From Piliocolobus tephrosceles (taxonomy: Eukaryota > Chordata > Mammalia > Primates > Cercopithecidae): a DNA stretch of 64,000 nucleotides. The translations under genes were made by a program, and so were the position numbers. The DNA lies in NCBI RefSeq assembly GCF_002776525.5, contig NC_045452.1, positions 25,733,189-25,797,188 on the forward strand, read 5' to 3'. The notes beneath the pieces are model-generated. The model was not told the DNA's origin, searched no databases, and saw only the letters and a list, made by a program, of their open reading frames with translations. How positions within the stretch are numbered: position 1 is the stretch's first letter; every line of letters begins with the position of its first letter. Below are positions 53,035-64,000 of this stretch, one piece after another.

Positions 53035-55237
53035 TGGGGCTGGGATCTTTAAGAGCCCAGCAGGCCAGGTCGCCTTGGCCATCAGCGAGGAGGACCACCA
53101 GTGTGGTGGGGAGCAGCGGAGGAGGACAGTTATCTGGAAATCTTTGTTTCTGGGGAGAGGCTGTGGTTTAAACAAATAAGGAGGTCAACAAGTCACATGG
53201 CCCAGGCCTTCAGAGAAGAAAGAGGAAGGAGAGGAAGAGGAGGAGAAAGAAGAGGTGGTTGGCATAGCCTAGACCTTGGTAGCAGGCAAACCTGCTCCCT
53301 ATTGACCTATAGCTCCTCTCTCTATCCTGGTGGCCTGGCTTCTAACGCAGCAGGATTTAATCTCCACCCTGGACCCCAGACTCCAGAGTATGTGGATCCT
53401 GGACTCTGCCAGGAGGCCTGGGGCAAGTCACTACCTTGGTCTGGGTTCTGGTTCCCCCACCTGTAAGTCAGGGAAATTGAACTATGTCAGCCCATTCCAA
53501 CCGTTTCGAGAATGTCCCAGGGGTGCCATTTGACAGTTGTCATGTTGACATCCATTGACTGAGAAACTCCTGACTGACTAAGAGCTGCTGTGAATTCAGG
53601 AACACTTGGGAAATGGTAAGCAATTGGTCGGTCACAAGTACTAGAAAAAAAAAATTTACCCCTGTGTGCACAAAGCATTCTATTGACCTAGAACGCAGAC
53701 TCTCCTTTGCATATCCGGTGCCCAGTACGGAGCCTGGTGCACCATAGGGTTTGTGAAAGGAGTAAATTGTCCAGATTAACACAAGAGGAAGCAGGCAGGC
53801 TGTGGGTCTTTGGAGGTGGAGGGGTGCCTGCCTGCTGATTCATCTCCATGGGAGGTAGGCACTGGAATTGGAGCACACCCAAGACCCACCTCCATTAACC
53901 AAGGAGAAAAATTTCCTGTGGAATGTTGATCAAAAGGCTGGGACCGCCGGCTCAGAGGCTTTGCCCGTGAGACAGCCAGAGTGGACTTATTCTTGACAAA
54001 TGGAGTTTGAGGGACAAGCGGGTCCCTCCCTTGGAGGGAGAGACATTCAGCTGGAGCCTTGTGGGCTGTGACACTGAGCTGCCGTTCAGGGACCTGAGTC
54101 TCTGAGGGAAGCCCAGGCTGGCCCTGGAGCCAGCCCTTTCCCTACATTATGCCCCCTTAAGTGGGACCCCAGACCTTCGCTCACTGCACTCATCCCTGAA
54201 AGGGCACCCAAGCTGCAGGAATTCTGAGGAGGGGACTCACTGGAGGCAGATGGGGGGGGAAGTGGCCTGGAGGAAGAGTCTGGGCAGGGCCTTGAAGGGA
54301 GGAATTGAGGAGGCAGAGATTGGAGGAGGGTGTTTGAAAGCCAAGGCATAGAGGTGGGAATGTGCCAGGCGTGCCCAGGATTCTGTAGGGGATTAGCATG
54401 GAGGCCGTGGAGGAGGGGGATTCCAGACCAGGGGCAGCATAGCGCCCTGGGAAAGCCCTGGAGGGCACACGTGTGATAGAGAGTGTCTACCTCTGTGCCC
54501 TGCCAGGTGACTGGTCCCATGCAGGCAGGTGCCCACTCAGTTCCCACTGAATACGCTGCAGGCAGATCTGGGCACGGGGGCAACCTAGGACCCAGGAAAA
54601 GGGAAGCCACCGAGGTTGGGCACGTCCTCGTCCTGACCCCGCGCTGTCACTCAAGTCTTCTCTCCACCTCTCTCCGTGGATGAGGCTGCTCCAAAGCCTT
54701 CCTGCAGGCCCCAGCGTGTCTTCCCCATGTCTCTGCCCCATGACTACATATCTTCAGCCTTGCCATGGAAGCTCCCACCTAGAATGTTCCCTCACCTGTA
54801 GCAACCATCCCCACGCTCCAGCCAGCATCACTGCGCCTTCCCCAGGCTCACCCACTCTCCAAGCCTCACCTACCTCTACAGCCTCTGCTCCAACATCCCA
54901 CCTCCTCCCCCCTCCCCTGACCAATCAACTGGAAAGTGTTTTAAAAACCGTGGAGCCCCAAGCACTTGCGTTTGTAGTGATTAGGGCTGTCTGGGATACA
55001 ATTCTGGCTCCAGCATGTCTTGGCTGGTGACCCTGGATAATTTAACTGATCTTTGCCTCAGTTTTCTCATCCATCAAGTGGGGATAATAACACTACTTAC
55101 TCCATAAGACCGGTAAGGATTAGAGCTAATGCAAGTAACGTGTTTGGAATAGCGCCAGGCACTGGATAAGCACACAAACAATGGCTACTACTGTGATTGT
55201 TGTAATCAAGTGGCACACAATCAATGGCAACCACTAT
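53035..55237. other. Intergenic, old MIR/L2 remnants
   Basis: MIR in the plus direction is clear at about 54975-55180 ('ctggtgaccctggataatttaactgatctttgcctcag'). A likely L2 lies at about 54650-54930. An A/G-rich run lies at 53210-53260. No gene was found. Confidence 0.5.
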
Positions 55238-55540
55238 GTTATTTATTTATTTAAAATTGAGACAGAGTCTCACTCTGTCACCCAGGCTGGAGTGCAGTGG
55301 CACAATCTTGGCTCACTGCAGCCACCACCTCCCAGGTTCAAGCAATTATCCTGCCTCAGCCTCCCAAGTAGCTGGGACTACACGCACGCACCACCACGCC
55401 TGGTTAATTTTTGTATTTTTGGTAGAGACAGGGTTTCACCATGTTGCTCAGGCTGGTCTTGAACTCCTGGCCTCAGGTGATCTGCCCACCTCTGCCTCCC
55501 AAAGTGCTGGGATTACCGGCATGAGCCACTGCGCCTGTCC
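55238..55540 (-). repeat. Alu, full length
   Basis: An inverted dimer with a (TTTA)n head at 55238-55252. Confidence 0.94.
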
Positions 55541-57300
55541 CTGTGTTACTGTTTTAATCACATGGCATATATCAATGCTTTCTCATGTGAGCTCCTTGAG
55601 GGCCAGGTCCTCCATCTGTGCCTGGAAGAAGTGTGGCACAATGTTTGTGGACTGAATGCTCAGCCCACGGCCTGGGTGGGTCATTTTCGGAGGAAGAGGT
55701 GGGAGATCTGCTTCTCTTAGCTTCACACCCACCCCTTCCTTGACCTGGGAGAGAAGGACAGCTTGCCCGTAGGCACTGGATGCAGAAGGCACCCCTGGGA
55801 CAGGCCAGCCCAGCCTCCCTTCCCACAGAGGTGGGTGGTACCGGGCTTTGCTGATCCCACACCCGGGGCAGCATCCTTGCCTCAGAGATCGTGGGCCTGC
55901 ACAGACTCACCCACCTGGGGGCAGGTACCCCAGGCTGTCTCCACTGTGGGCAGGACCCAGCCCCAGCTGCAGGGGGCAATTAGAAACCACAGCTGCCTCT
56001 GCTCCAGGGGGGAACCAGGTCACAGCAGGCACAGCTGGGAACACTTGACCCACAGATGTGACTGTGCCGGAGGCAGGCTGAGGGTCCCTGGAGCAGTGGA
56101 CCACCAGTGTGAGTTCAGGGAGGGAGGAGTTCGGGGCTGGGAGTTCAGCGGGGACGTGTTCCGGAGGTTTTGGAGAAAAAGTAGCATTTGAGCAGGGCCT
56201 TGGAGGTCGATCAAGGGTTCACCACGGGGAGAAAGGGGGATGGGCACAGAGGGAAGAGTCTGAGCAAAGGCACCGGGCAGGGAGGAGTAGGGAGGCTTGA
56301 GAAGCCAGCCAACAGGAGGGAGCAGGCATGGTGGTGAGGGCAGGTGGTGCGGGGCTGCGGGAGGATGTGTAAGGCCTGGAGCCAGGCTGGGTTTCTGTGT
56401 ACTTGGTACTTCAGGAATTGGGTCTTGCATTTTGGCGTGGGGTGTCTGAGGCCCCCCCAGAGACAGCAGGCAGCACAGAGCTCGGGGCGGATGACTGGTC
56501 AACGTCAAATGGGAAAACGATCCTGGCTGGTGGCATCACCAGAATGATGGGGCTGGTGGCAAGTCTAGCAGAAAGTGTCTGGAAGCACTGCCTTCCCCAG
56601 CAGCATCTTCTCAGGGCAGCTGCCCCGGAACCACCAGCCGGACCAAGGCGGGCTCACTTCTGGGGTGGCTTGGGAGGTAGCAGGAAGGGCAGGAGCCTGC
56701 AAGGGAAGATGTCAGGAGTTCAGGCTTACTGGCTGTGTGACCCTGGGCGAGTCTCCTACCCTCTCTGTGTCTGCCTGACCTGGCCATCCACAGGACAGTT
56801 GTGGGCGAGCTGGTGTCAAGGAAGATGCACCTGGTCCACCTGGTCCTTTGTCATACTGTCCAGGCCTCTGGGCTTCTCATTCGAGGAAATAATGCTAATT
56901 CTATTACACCTCCCTAAATCCAAAGCAAACATAACCAAACGTACTGGGCCACTCTGAAGCCAGCCTTGCACAGAAGTGTCTCCAAAAGGAAGTGGGGTTT
57001 GCCTCCACAGAGCACTGGAGGCCCCTTGCAGGTCCTTCAAGGCAATAGGGGGCAGTAGGTGGGTCCATCCTGGGCCCTGCACTGACATTCTCGGTCTCCC
57101 AAACTCCCTGCTACAGGGAGACGTGACTGGGAGGGGCCTGAGGGCTTCCTGGATGCTGGAAATGCTTGTAGGTTGATCTGATTACATGGTTGTTCACCCG
57201 CAAAAAATCTTCCCCATGTGAAAGTGATTGCATTTACAAATCCATGTACTTGACCAGGTGAATGTCATAACAATTTTTTAAAACTTAAAAAACAAGCCTT
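55541..57300. other. Intergenic, mostly unique
   Basis: An L2-like 3' end lies at about 55575-55665 and a MIR-like core at about 56725-56790. I see no exon resembling PNPLA3 or any other known gene. Confidence 0.45.
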
Positions 57301-57603
57301 GGGCTGGGCATGGTGGCTCACATCTATACTCCCTTCCCTTTGGGAGGCCGAGGTGGGCGGATCACCTGAGGTCAGGAGTTCAAGACCAGCCCGCCAACAT
57401 GGCAAAACCTCACCTCTACTAAAAATACAAAAATTAGCCAGGCATGGTGTTGCACACCTGTAATCCCAGCTACTCGGGAGGCTGAGGCAGGAGAATCACT
57501 TGAACCAGGAAGCAGAGGTCGCAGTGAGCTGAGATCTCACCACTACTCTTAAGCCTGGGTGACAGAGCGAGACTGTACCGCCCCCCAGAAAAAGAAAAAG
57601 AAA
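57301..57603 (+). repeat. Alu, full length
   Basis: A complete dimer with a mixed CCCCCCAG/AAAG tail. Confidence 0.92.
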
Positions 57604-57779
57604 GAAAAATTCAATGAATCCTTCACGAACTCTTATGAAAAATAGAGGAAGAAGGAACATTTCCCAACACATCGTATGAGGCCAGTATTACCCCAATACC
57701 AAAACCAGACAAAGACATTAGAAAAAAAGAAAGTTAAAAACCAATATTCCTTATGAATGTCGGGAAAATTCTCAAGAAT
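57604..57779 (+). repeat. L1 ORF2 fragment (reverse transcriptase region), decayed
   Basis: The order is 'cacatcgtatgaggccagtattacc', 'aataccaaaaccagacaaagacatt', 'ccaatattccttatgaatg'. It is short, with no intact frame. Confidence 0.7.
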
Positions 57780-58010
57780 AGGAGTTCCAGACCAGTCTGG
57801 GCAATAAAGCGAGACCCTGTCTCTACAAAAGTAAAAATTAACCAGGTGCACACCTGTGGTCCCAGCTGCTTGAAAGGCTGAGGCGGGAGGATTGCCTGGT
57901 CCCAGGAGTTCGAGGCTGCAGTGAGCCGTGATTGCAATCCTGCACTCCCACCTGGGCAACAAAGCGAGACCCCATCTTGGAAAAAACAACAACAACAACA
58001 AAAAACCCCT
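57780..58010 (+). repeat. Alu, 5' truncated, with (CAA)n tail
   Basis: It starts at 'aggagttccagaccagtctggg' and ends with AACAACAACAACAACAAAAAA. Confidence 0.9.
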
Positions 58011-58135
58011 CCCCACCAGTCACATGGTTCTAGTTTGTCCCCTCAAAGCCGCCTCCCCTGCCTCTTGGACTCCACCTTTTCCTTTCCGTGAGTCACTCTG
58101 CCCCGACGTTTTCTCCCCAGGTAGAGCACCTGCCT
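57940..58135 (+). repeat. Local duplication, copy A
   Basis: Blocks shared in the same order with 58908-59075 are the Alu end, CACATGG-TCTAGTT, CTGCCTC-TGGACTCCACCTTTTC and CCCAGGTAGAGCACCTGCC. Confidence 0.8.
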
Positions 58136-58907
58136 CAGCCCTCCATTACTCCACTCAGTAGAACAGCGGTCCGAGCATGTCATGTTTGGGGCCTGGCCAC
58201 GCTCACTGATGGCTCACAGACCTCTGGGTGTCACACACCTCAGTTTCCCCTCTGCAAGTGGAGACATGGCAGGACGGCCCTCATCGGTTATCTTCAGGAT
58301 TGAAAAGGATGACCGATGTCTATAAAACAGCAGGGTCCCTGGTACATGCTAATTACCACTTAATCTTTTAAAATTCCTGGCGCAATGTGGAGCCTGGCTA
58401 AAGTCTGGAGAATTTTAGGTAAGTGATTCAGTCCCAGCCCCAAAAAGCTCCCTCCTCCAATCTGGGAAACAGGTGCTAATAGCCGGTTTGACTGGTACAC
58501 AAAATCAGCCAGGGGCCTCAGGGCCTGCTGCTCTGCTCTGTTGGACAATGGGCACCCACATGTTTGCACTGCAACCCTGGAGAGTGAGGGGAGGGTGTGG
58601 AGGTTGAAATGGCCCCTGTTGGGGGAGGGACATGGGGCAGCGCTGGCTCCTGATTGAGGCCCAGGGCACTACCCAACCTCCGCTAACCCAGGGTTTTCTG
58701 AGGGCAGGTCTGGGAAGGCGGGTGCTTGGTACCACCAAGCGGGAAGGGGTGACCGGGCATCCATGGTTTGGTGATAGGGACTGAGGGCTGGTGTTTGCAT
58801 GGTGGCCTCCAGGAGGCACTAAGGGCCATGTGCATCGTGGCCTGTTCCCCAGACAGCAGAAGCACAAGGATGAGGGGCCACAGCCCGGCACGGAAGGGCC
58901 ACTCCTG

Positions 58908-59075
58908 GGACTCCAGCCTGGGCAAGGGAGCGAGACCCTGCCTCTCACCAGCCACATGGCTCTAGTTCGTCCTCTCCAAGCCTCTCCTCTGCCTCCTGGA
59001 CTCCTGGACTCCACCTTTTCTTTTTTGAGAGTCCTTCTACTCATGCCATTTTCTTCCCAGGTAGAGCACCTGCCC
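58908..59075 (+). repeat. Local duplication, copy B
   Basis: It begins with the last 35 bp of an Alu (ACTCCAGCCTGGGCAA...) and then follows copy A at roughly 80% by eye, including CCCAGGTAGAGCACCTGCC. There is a small extra repeat CTCCTGGA here. Confidence 0.8.
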
Positions 59076-59159
59076 GGGTGTTTTTCATTTTGATATAATC
59101 TCCCATTTTCAGAAAAGTTGTGAGAATAGTACAGAGTTCATGACTACTCTTTGCCAAGA

Positions 59160-59388
59160 TTTCCTGATATTAGCATTTTTATTTATTTATTTATTTATTT
59201 TTAATTTTAATTTAATTTTATTTTTTTTGAGATGGAGTCTCACTCTGTCACCCATGCTGGAGTGCAGTGGCGTGATCTTGGCTCACTGCAACCTCCGCCT
59301 CCCGGATTCAAGTCATTCTCTTGTCTCAGCCCCCAGTGCAGCTGGGGTTACAGGCTCACACCACCATGCCTGGCTAATTTTTTTTTTT
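59160..59388 (-). repeat. Alu right arm with (TTTA)n, split by the next Alu
   Basis: A TTTA/TTTAA-rich head (59176-59220) is followed by an inverted right arm ending at 'ggctaattttttttttt'. Confidence 0.85.
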
Positions 59389-59684
59389 TTGGCGAGGTCA
59401 GGGGGACAGAGTCTTGCTCTGTCACCCAGGCTGGAGGGCAGTGGCACAATCTCAGCTCACTGCAACCTCTGCCACCTGGATCCAAGCTATTCTTCTGCCT
59501 TAGCCTCCCAAGTAGCTGGGAATACAGGCATGTGCCACCACGCCTAGCTAATTTTTGTATTTTTAGTAGAGATGGGATTTCGCCATGTTGGCCAGGCTGG
59601 TCTTGAACTCCTGACCTCAGGTGATTGGCCTGCCTTGGTCTTCCAAAGTGCTGGGATTACAGGTGTGAGCCACCATGCCTGGTC
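59389..59684 (-). repeat. Alu, near full length
   Basis: An inverted dimer directly abutting the preceding partial Alu in the same orientation. Confidence 0.92.
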
Positions 59685-61216
59685 CTGATATTAACATTTT
59701 AAAATAGGTTTGTTTAATATCAAAAATAATTTTTTAAGTGGGTTCCAGCAGAGATGGGCAAGGCAGGAGCTGTGGGGTGGACGGTACTGCAGGGGCCAGG
59801 TGGTAAGTGCAGTGCTGGGGGCAGGCACAGAACAGCCACAGGCGTGGGCGAGCACCAAAGGCCCTGCATGCTGGAGCTGGGCACTGCCATCAACTTCATG
59901 AGATAAGGACAAGGAGTGAAGGGTGGGGCCGGGTGTGCCCAGGAGGGCCCAGATCAGCCACCACCTAACAGGTGGGGAAACTGAGGTGCAGGGAAACTGC
60001 TCAGCTGAGATAACATGGAGATTCCCGGTTCCTCCTCCTCCTCTCACTGCCTCCATCCCCGGAGTGGTAGGACCCCATCTCCCCTGTGCCCTGTCCACCA
60101 TGCAGGTTTTCCCTGATGCCCTAGGGCATAGGGCCAGGTGGCTGGGCCAGCCCTAGAGCAAGCTACGGACTAGACAAGGCGTCTGTGACATTGTAGACAG
60201 AAGCAGCAAAGTCCCAGGGCCTGACACAGCTCACCTTGACAGGTTGGTATTGATCCAGCCCTGCACCCTCGCAGGAGCTGATGCCACAGAACCTTGCACA
60301 GCACTTAGTCTGAGTCACGGCTCCCACCCCACTCACTCCAGGACCTGGGCGCCCAAACCCCTCTCCCCACATTCAAGTCCAAATGTCTCCTGACCTCTTT
60401 GAACTTCTGCCAGTCTCCTCCTCCGACTAGTCCAGGACTGCAGGCAGCCAGTTCCAGGATGCTGCCACGTCTGACAACCGTTCCTCCAGCCCATGGTGCC
60501 CCTAAATGCCAGGACACCAGCTAGCCAGGCCACAAAGCCGGGAGCAACCACTGCCTCAGGTCAGAGGCTCTCCTTGTGATTGGGGTTGAGGGCGGCTTCC
60601 CACAGCCCTGGGAAGCTGTTGCCAGCCCCATGATGGGTGTGAAGCTGGGAGTTGGCCTTTTGGGGAACCAACTTACGTGGCCTGGGAGAGCTGCTCAGGG
60701 CCATTCTGGGTTCTGGGAATGCAACTGAGACCCAGACTGACCACTGCTCTCATGGGAAACCGACCAAAATGAAATGAAAGGAAGAGAATTAAATAAAAGT
60801 CAGCAAGAGATGGGTCAGCTAGTGAGAAAAGCTGTAGCAGAGGAGTCATGGAGAGGGAGCTACTCTGTATTTCACAGTGAGGAAGGCTTCTTGGAGGTGG
60901 TGTGTTTGAAGCTGGGACCTAAATGACAAATAGGAGATCTGGGGCTAGGGCCTCTGCCAGGCAGCAGAAGCAGCAGAAGCAAACATGTTACAGCAGATTG
61001 GCCGTTCAACGAAGCAGGACCCTGTGTGGGGGAGTGATCAGGAGGAGGGGGCCAGGCTGGAGAGATGATGGCTGATGCAGATTGAGTGCGTAATGTCCCA
61101 GGAACCCCTGGAAGCACTTTACCCAGGTTAATTTCTTCAGTCCTTGCAGCAAGCCAATGCCGTCAGCCCTGCTTTACAGATTGGGAAATAGAGGTACCGT
61201 GAGATGAAATAACTGT
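59685..61216. other. Intergenic, mostly unique
   Basis: A reverse MIR piece is visible at about 61125-61212 next to the following Alu. A short (CAGAAG)n-like run lies at 60963-60980. No gene was found. Confidence 0.45.
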
Positions 61217-61530
61217 CTTTTTTTTTTTTTTTTTTTTCGAGACAGAGTCTTGCTGCTCTGTCACCAGGCTGGAGTGCAGTGGTGCGATCTCGGCTCACTG
61301 CAACCTCCGCCTCCCGGGTTCAAGCGATTCTCCTGCCTCAGCCTCCCAAGTAGCTGGGACTACAGGCACCCGCCACCATGCCTGGCTAATTTTATTTTAT
61401 TTTTTTGTATTTTTAGTAAAGACAGGGTTTCACTGTGCTGGCCAGGATAGTCTCGCTCTCCTGACCTCATGATCTGCCCGCCTTGGCCTCCCAAAATGCT
61501 GGGATTACAGGCGTGAGCCACGGCGCCCAG
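61217..61530 (-). repeat. Alu, full length, inserted in a MIR
   Basis: A T21 head and a complete inverted dimer. Reverse MIR text lies on both sides (61130-61215 and 61590-61710). Confidence 0.93.
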
Positions 61531-61934
61531 CAGAGGTGAAGTAAGTTTCTGATCATTAGCTGATTAGCTCCTGACAACTCAGGAGGTGAGGTGCTTTTGG
61601 ATTAATCTGCATTTCATACTGAGGCCCAGGGAGGTGAAGCAACTTGCCCAGGTTAACCCAGCTGGGAACTGGCAGGCAGAGTGGCTCCAGTCTGTGCCTC
61701 AGGCTGCCACGTGTCCTTTCAGGAGGCCCTGTTGTGCTGGACAGCATTGCACAAGGGCTCTGGGTGGGCTGTCTCCCTCCCCTGGCCCCAGAAGCCCTCT
61801 CCTTGCCTGTCTCGGGTGCCTGTGTTGCCAGGCAGTCAGCATGGGCTTTGCAAACTGACAGACTAATCTCAGTTCGGTCACTGACAAGGTCAGAGACCTT
61901 GAGCAAGTCACTTGACCCTGCCGTGCCTGTGCCT

Positions 61935-62475
61935 ACTGTGTCCCCTCCAAAGCTCAGGTTGAAATTTAATTGCCATTGTGACAGTATTAGGACATGGATC
62001 CTTTAAGAGACAATGAGGACTGGGCGTGGTAGCTCACACCTGTAATCCTAGCACTTTGGGAGGCCAAGCTGGGCGAATCACCTGAGGTCAGGAGTTTGAG
62101 ACCAGTCTGGCTGACATGGCAAAACCCCGCCCCAACTACAAATACAATAGAATTAGCCAGGTGTGGCAGCAGGTGCCTGTAATCCCAGCTACTTAGGAGG
62201 CTGAGGCAGGTGAATCGCTTGAACCTGGAAGGTGCTGGTTGCAGCAAGCTGAGATCGCGCCATTGCACTCCGGCCATTATCCTGAGGGTCCGACCTGTCT
62301 CACTGTCCCTTCTTCTCCCTGTGCCATGTTATGACGCAGCCAGACATCCCTCACTTGATGTGGCCCCTCAATCTTGAACTTCGCAGCCTCCAGAACCGTG
62401 AGCTAAATAAATTCCTTTTCTTCATAAATGATTTGGTCACAGGTTTTCTGTGATAGCAGCAGAAGACCGACTAAG
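61935..62475 (+). repeat. MST-like MaLR LTR split by an Alu
   Basis: The LTR head 'tgtcccctccaaagctcaggttgaaatttaattg' is separated by an Alu from the tail 'gcagcctccagaaccgtgagctaaataaattccttttc' and 'tgatagcagcagaagaccgactaagaca'. The middle of the LTR is missing. Confidence 0.7.
62017..62275 (+). repeat. Alu lacking its 3' end and poly-A
   Basis: The dimer starts GGACTGGGCG and stops at 'cattgcactccggcc', without tail or target repeat. Confidence 0.9.
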
Positions 62476-63481
62476 ACAGCACTGCAGTCTCCCCATCCGT
62501 GAAACGGAGGTGTTCAGGGCCACCTCTCCCTGAGCAGTTGTGAGGACGAGATGAGGGATATGCCAAGGGTGCTGGGCACAGTGGTGGCCGTCACGTCCCA
62601 GGACATGGGGGATGGTGACTGTCTGTTTGCCACAGCAGGCTGCTCTACTTCTGGCTGCCAGTCATGACAATAACCAAGCCACCAACTCCTGGTGCCTTCT
62701 GACGACTCGCTCCAGAGAACACTTCACCCTCGACACCCCTGCTGAGTGGCAGGCATTTCACACCCACTTAACAGGGAGCTGAGACTCAGAACGTTTGCGT
62801 AAATAACCCAGGGCCCAGCAGCCAGGAAATGTCAGTGTCAGGATCAGAACAGGGGGCTCAGAAACACTCCAGTCACACTTGCGCTGTGGTTCCAGAATCG
62901 TGCTTTCCTTTCTGTGCGCCCCACACACTCCCCTGCACAGGGGCCTGGAAGCCACTAGGCCCCTCACAGAACCTGGGCTCAGATAGGAGCACCCCACAAA
63001 GCCTGGACTCCATCCTCCCGGAGGGGAAAATAAAGCTTCCTGGCTTGGAAGACAAGGAGGAGGCGACAGGGACTGAGCGCAGAGCCCTCTCAGGGCCCGG
63101 AGACAGCAACAAGCCGGGGAGAAGGTTGCCCAGAAGTGTTGTCTCCAGCACCCTCTGGGTACCCATCATGAGTAGGGGTGGGCTGGGTGGGGGGCACTCC
63201 AGGTAACCGGCCAAGGGCTCTATGGACAGACCACCCCTGGAGCCTGGGTTGCCAAGAGACAGGGCTTCCAGGTGGGGAGGTGCCAAGCCTGGCATTGGCC
63301 AGGGTGCTGGACAAGCCATAGTGTGGCCTGGTGGCCCAGTGAGCAGGTAGAGGAGGCCACAGGACAGATAAGGGCAGCTAAGGAGTGGGAGCAGGAACCA
63401 GGGCCTTGTCACCCTGCCATCACCTTGCCATCAAGCCCATGAGGACCTGTCACCCTGCCAGGACAGACACCTGAGAGGGGC
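62476..63481. other. Intergenic, MIR remnants and unique sequence
   Basis: MIR pieces lie at about 62490-62580 (plus) and 62760-62850 (minus). The rest is unrecognised. Confidence 0.45.
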
Positions 63482-63779
63482 TTTTTTTTTTTTTTTTTGA
63501 GACGGAGTCTTGCTCTGTCACCCAGGCTGGAGTGCAGTGGCCGGATCTCAGCTCACTGCCACCTCTGCCTCCCGGGTTTACGCATTCTCCTGCCTCAGCC
63601 TCCCGAGTAGCTGGGACTACAGGTGCCCGCCACCTCGCCTGGCTAGTTTTTTGTATTTTTTAGTAGAGACGGGGTTTCACCATGTTAGCCAGGATGGTCT
63701 TGATCTCCTGACCTCGTGATCCGCCCGTCTCGGCCTCCCAAAGTGCTGGGATTACAGGCTTGAGCCACTGCGCCCGGCC
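63482..63779 (-). repeat. Alu (AluY-like), full length
   Basis: A T18 head and an inverted dimer with few substitutions from the young Alu pattern. Confidence 0.94.
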
Positions 63780-63859
63780 TCTTCACGGTTTCTTTAATGG
63801 GCATCTGTTTTGTTCATCACCAATGACTCCAGGTCACTTTAAATGGATGTAAGGCTTTT

Positions 63860-63945
63860 CAGGCTGAGCCCAGTGGCTCATGCCTATGATCCCAGCACTT
63901 TGGGATGCTGCTTCAGGAGAATCTCTTGAGGCCAAAAATTTGAAA
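63860..63945 (+). repeat. Alu left-arm fragment
   Basis: The order is 'gctgagcccagtggctcatgcctatgatcccagcactttggga', then it breaks down into A/T-rich text. Confidence 0.75.
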
Positions 63946-64000
63946 TTAAATAAGTAAATAAATGTAAGACTTTTATAGAAAGATTACTTATGTGTTTCTA

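Noticed and set aside
51000..64000. PNPLA3 first exon expected to the right
   Set aside because: I searched for a second patatin loop and GXSXG exon on the plus strand and saw none. PNPLA3 probably starts beyond the window.

Overview
This is nuclear DNA from a catarrhine primate. It is packed with Alu elements of several ages, L1, MIR and L2 fragments and ERV LTRs, and both genes have long GT-AG introns. The gene pair and order (SULT4A1 then PNPLA5, both on the minus strand) match human chromosome 22q13.31. The PNPLA5 protein differs at scattered residues from the human protein as I remember it, and there is a 100-N scaffold gap, so a non-human primate assembly, possibly an Old World monkey, is likely. 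That species guess is inference.

Layout. Positions 1-26151 hold the 5' part of SULT4A1, read right to left: exon 1 at 25983-26151 in a CpG island, then exon 2 (4788-4918), exon 3 (2970-3050) and exon 4 (1914-2040). The remaining exons lie beyond the left edge. Intron 1 is 21 kb and contains a hAT-type element, an ERV solo LTR, an old L1 with Alus nested in it, and several microsatellites. Positions 26.4-39.4 kb are intergenic and repeat-dense: ERV LTRs, L1 3' ends, Alu pairs and a head-to-head inverted LTR pair. Positions 39382-50424 hold the complete nine-exon PNPLA5 coding region (429 codons, all splice sites GT-AG, no disabling change). Its introns are rich in old MIR/L2 sequence, and intron 2 carries the assembly gap. 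Positions 50.4-64 kb are the upstream intergenic region leading toward where PNPLA3 would lie. PNPLA3 itself is not reached.

The two genes are unrelated in pathway. SULT4A1 encodes an atypical, brain-enriched cytosolic sulfotransferase. PNPLA5 encodes a patatin-like lipid hydrolase. I found no RNA genes, no CRISPR array and no convincing undescribed protein-coding system. The most unusual signals are non-coding: three perfect CRE palindromes on about 50-bp tandem units upstream of the SULT4A1 start, a large inverted LTR repeat at 33.2-33.6 kb, a roughly 300-bp polypurine tract abutting SULT4A1 exon 3, and a diverged local duplication at 57.9/58.9 kb.
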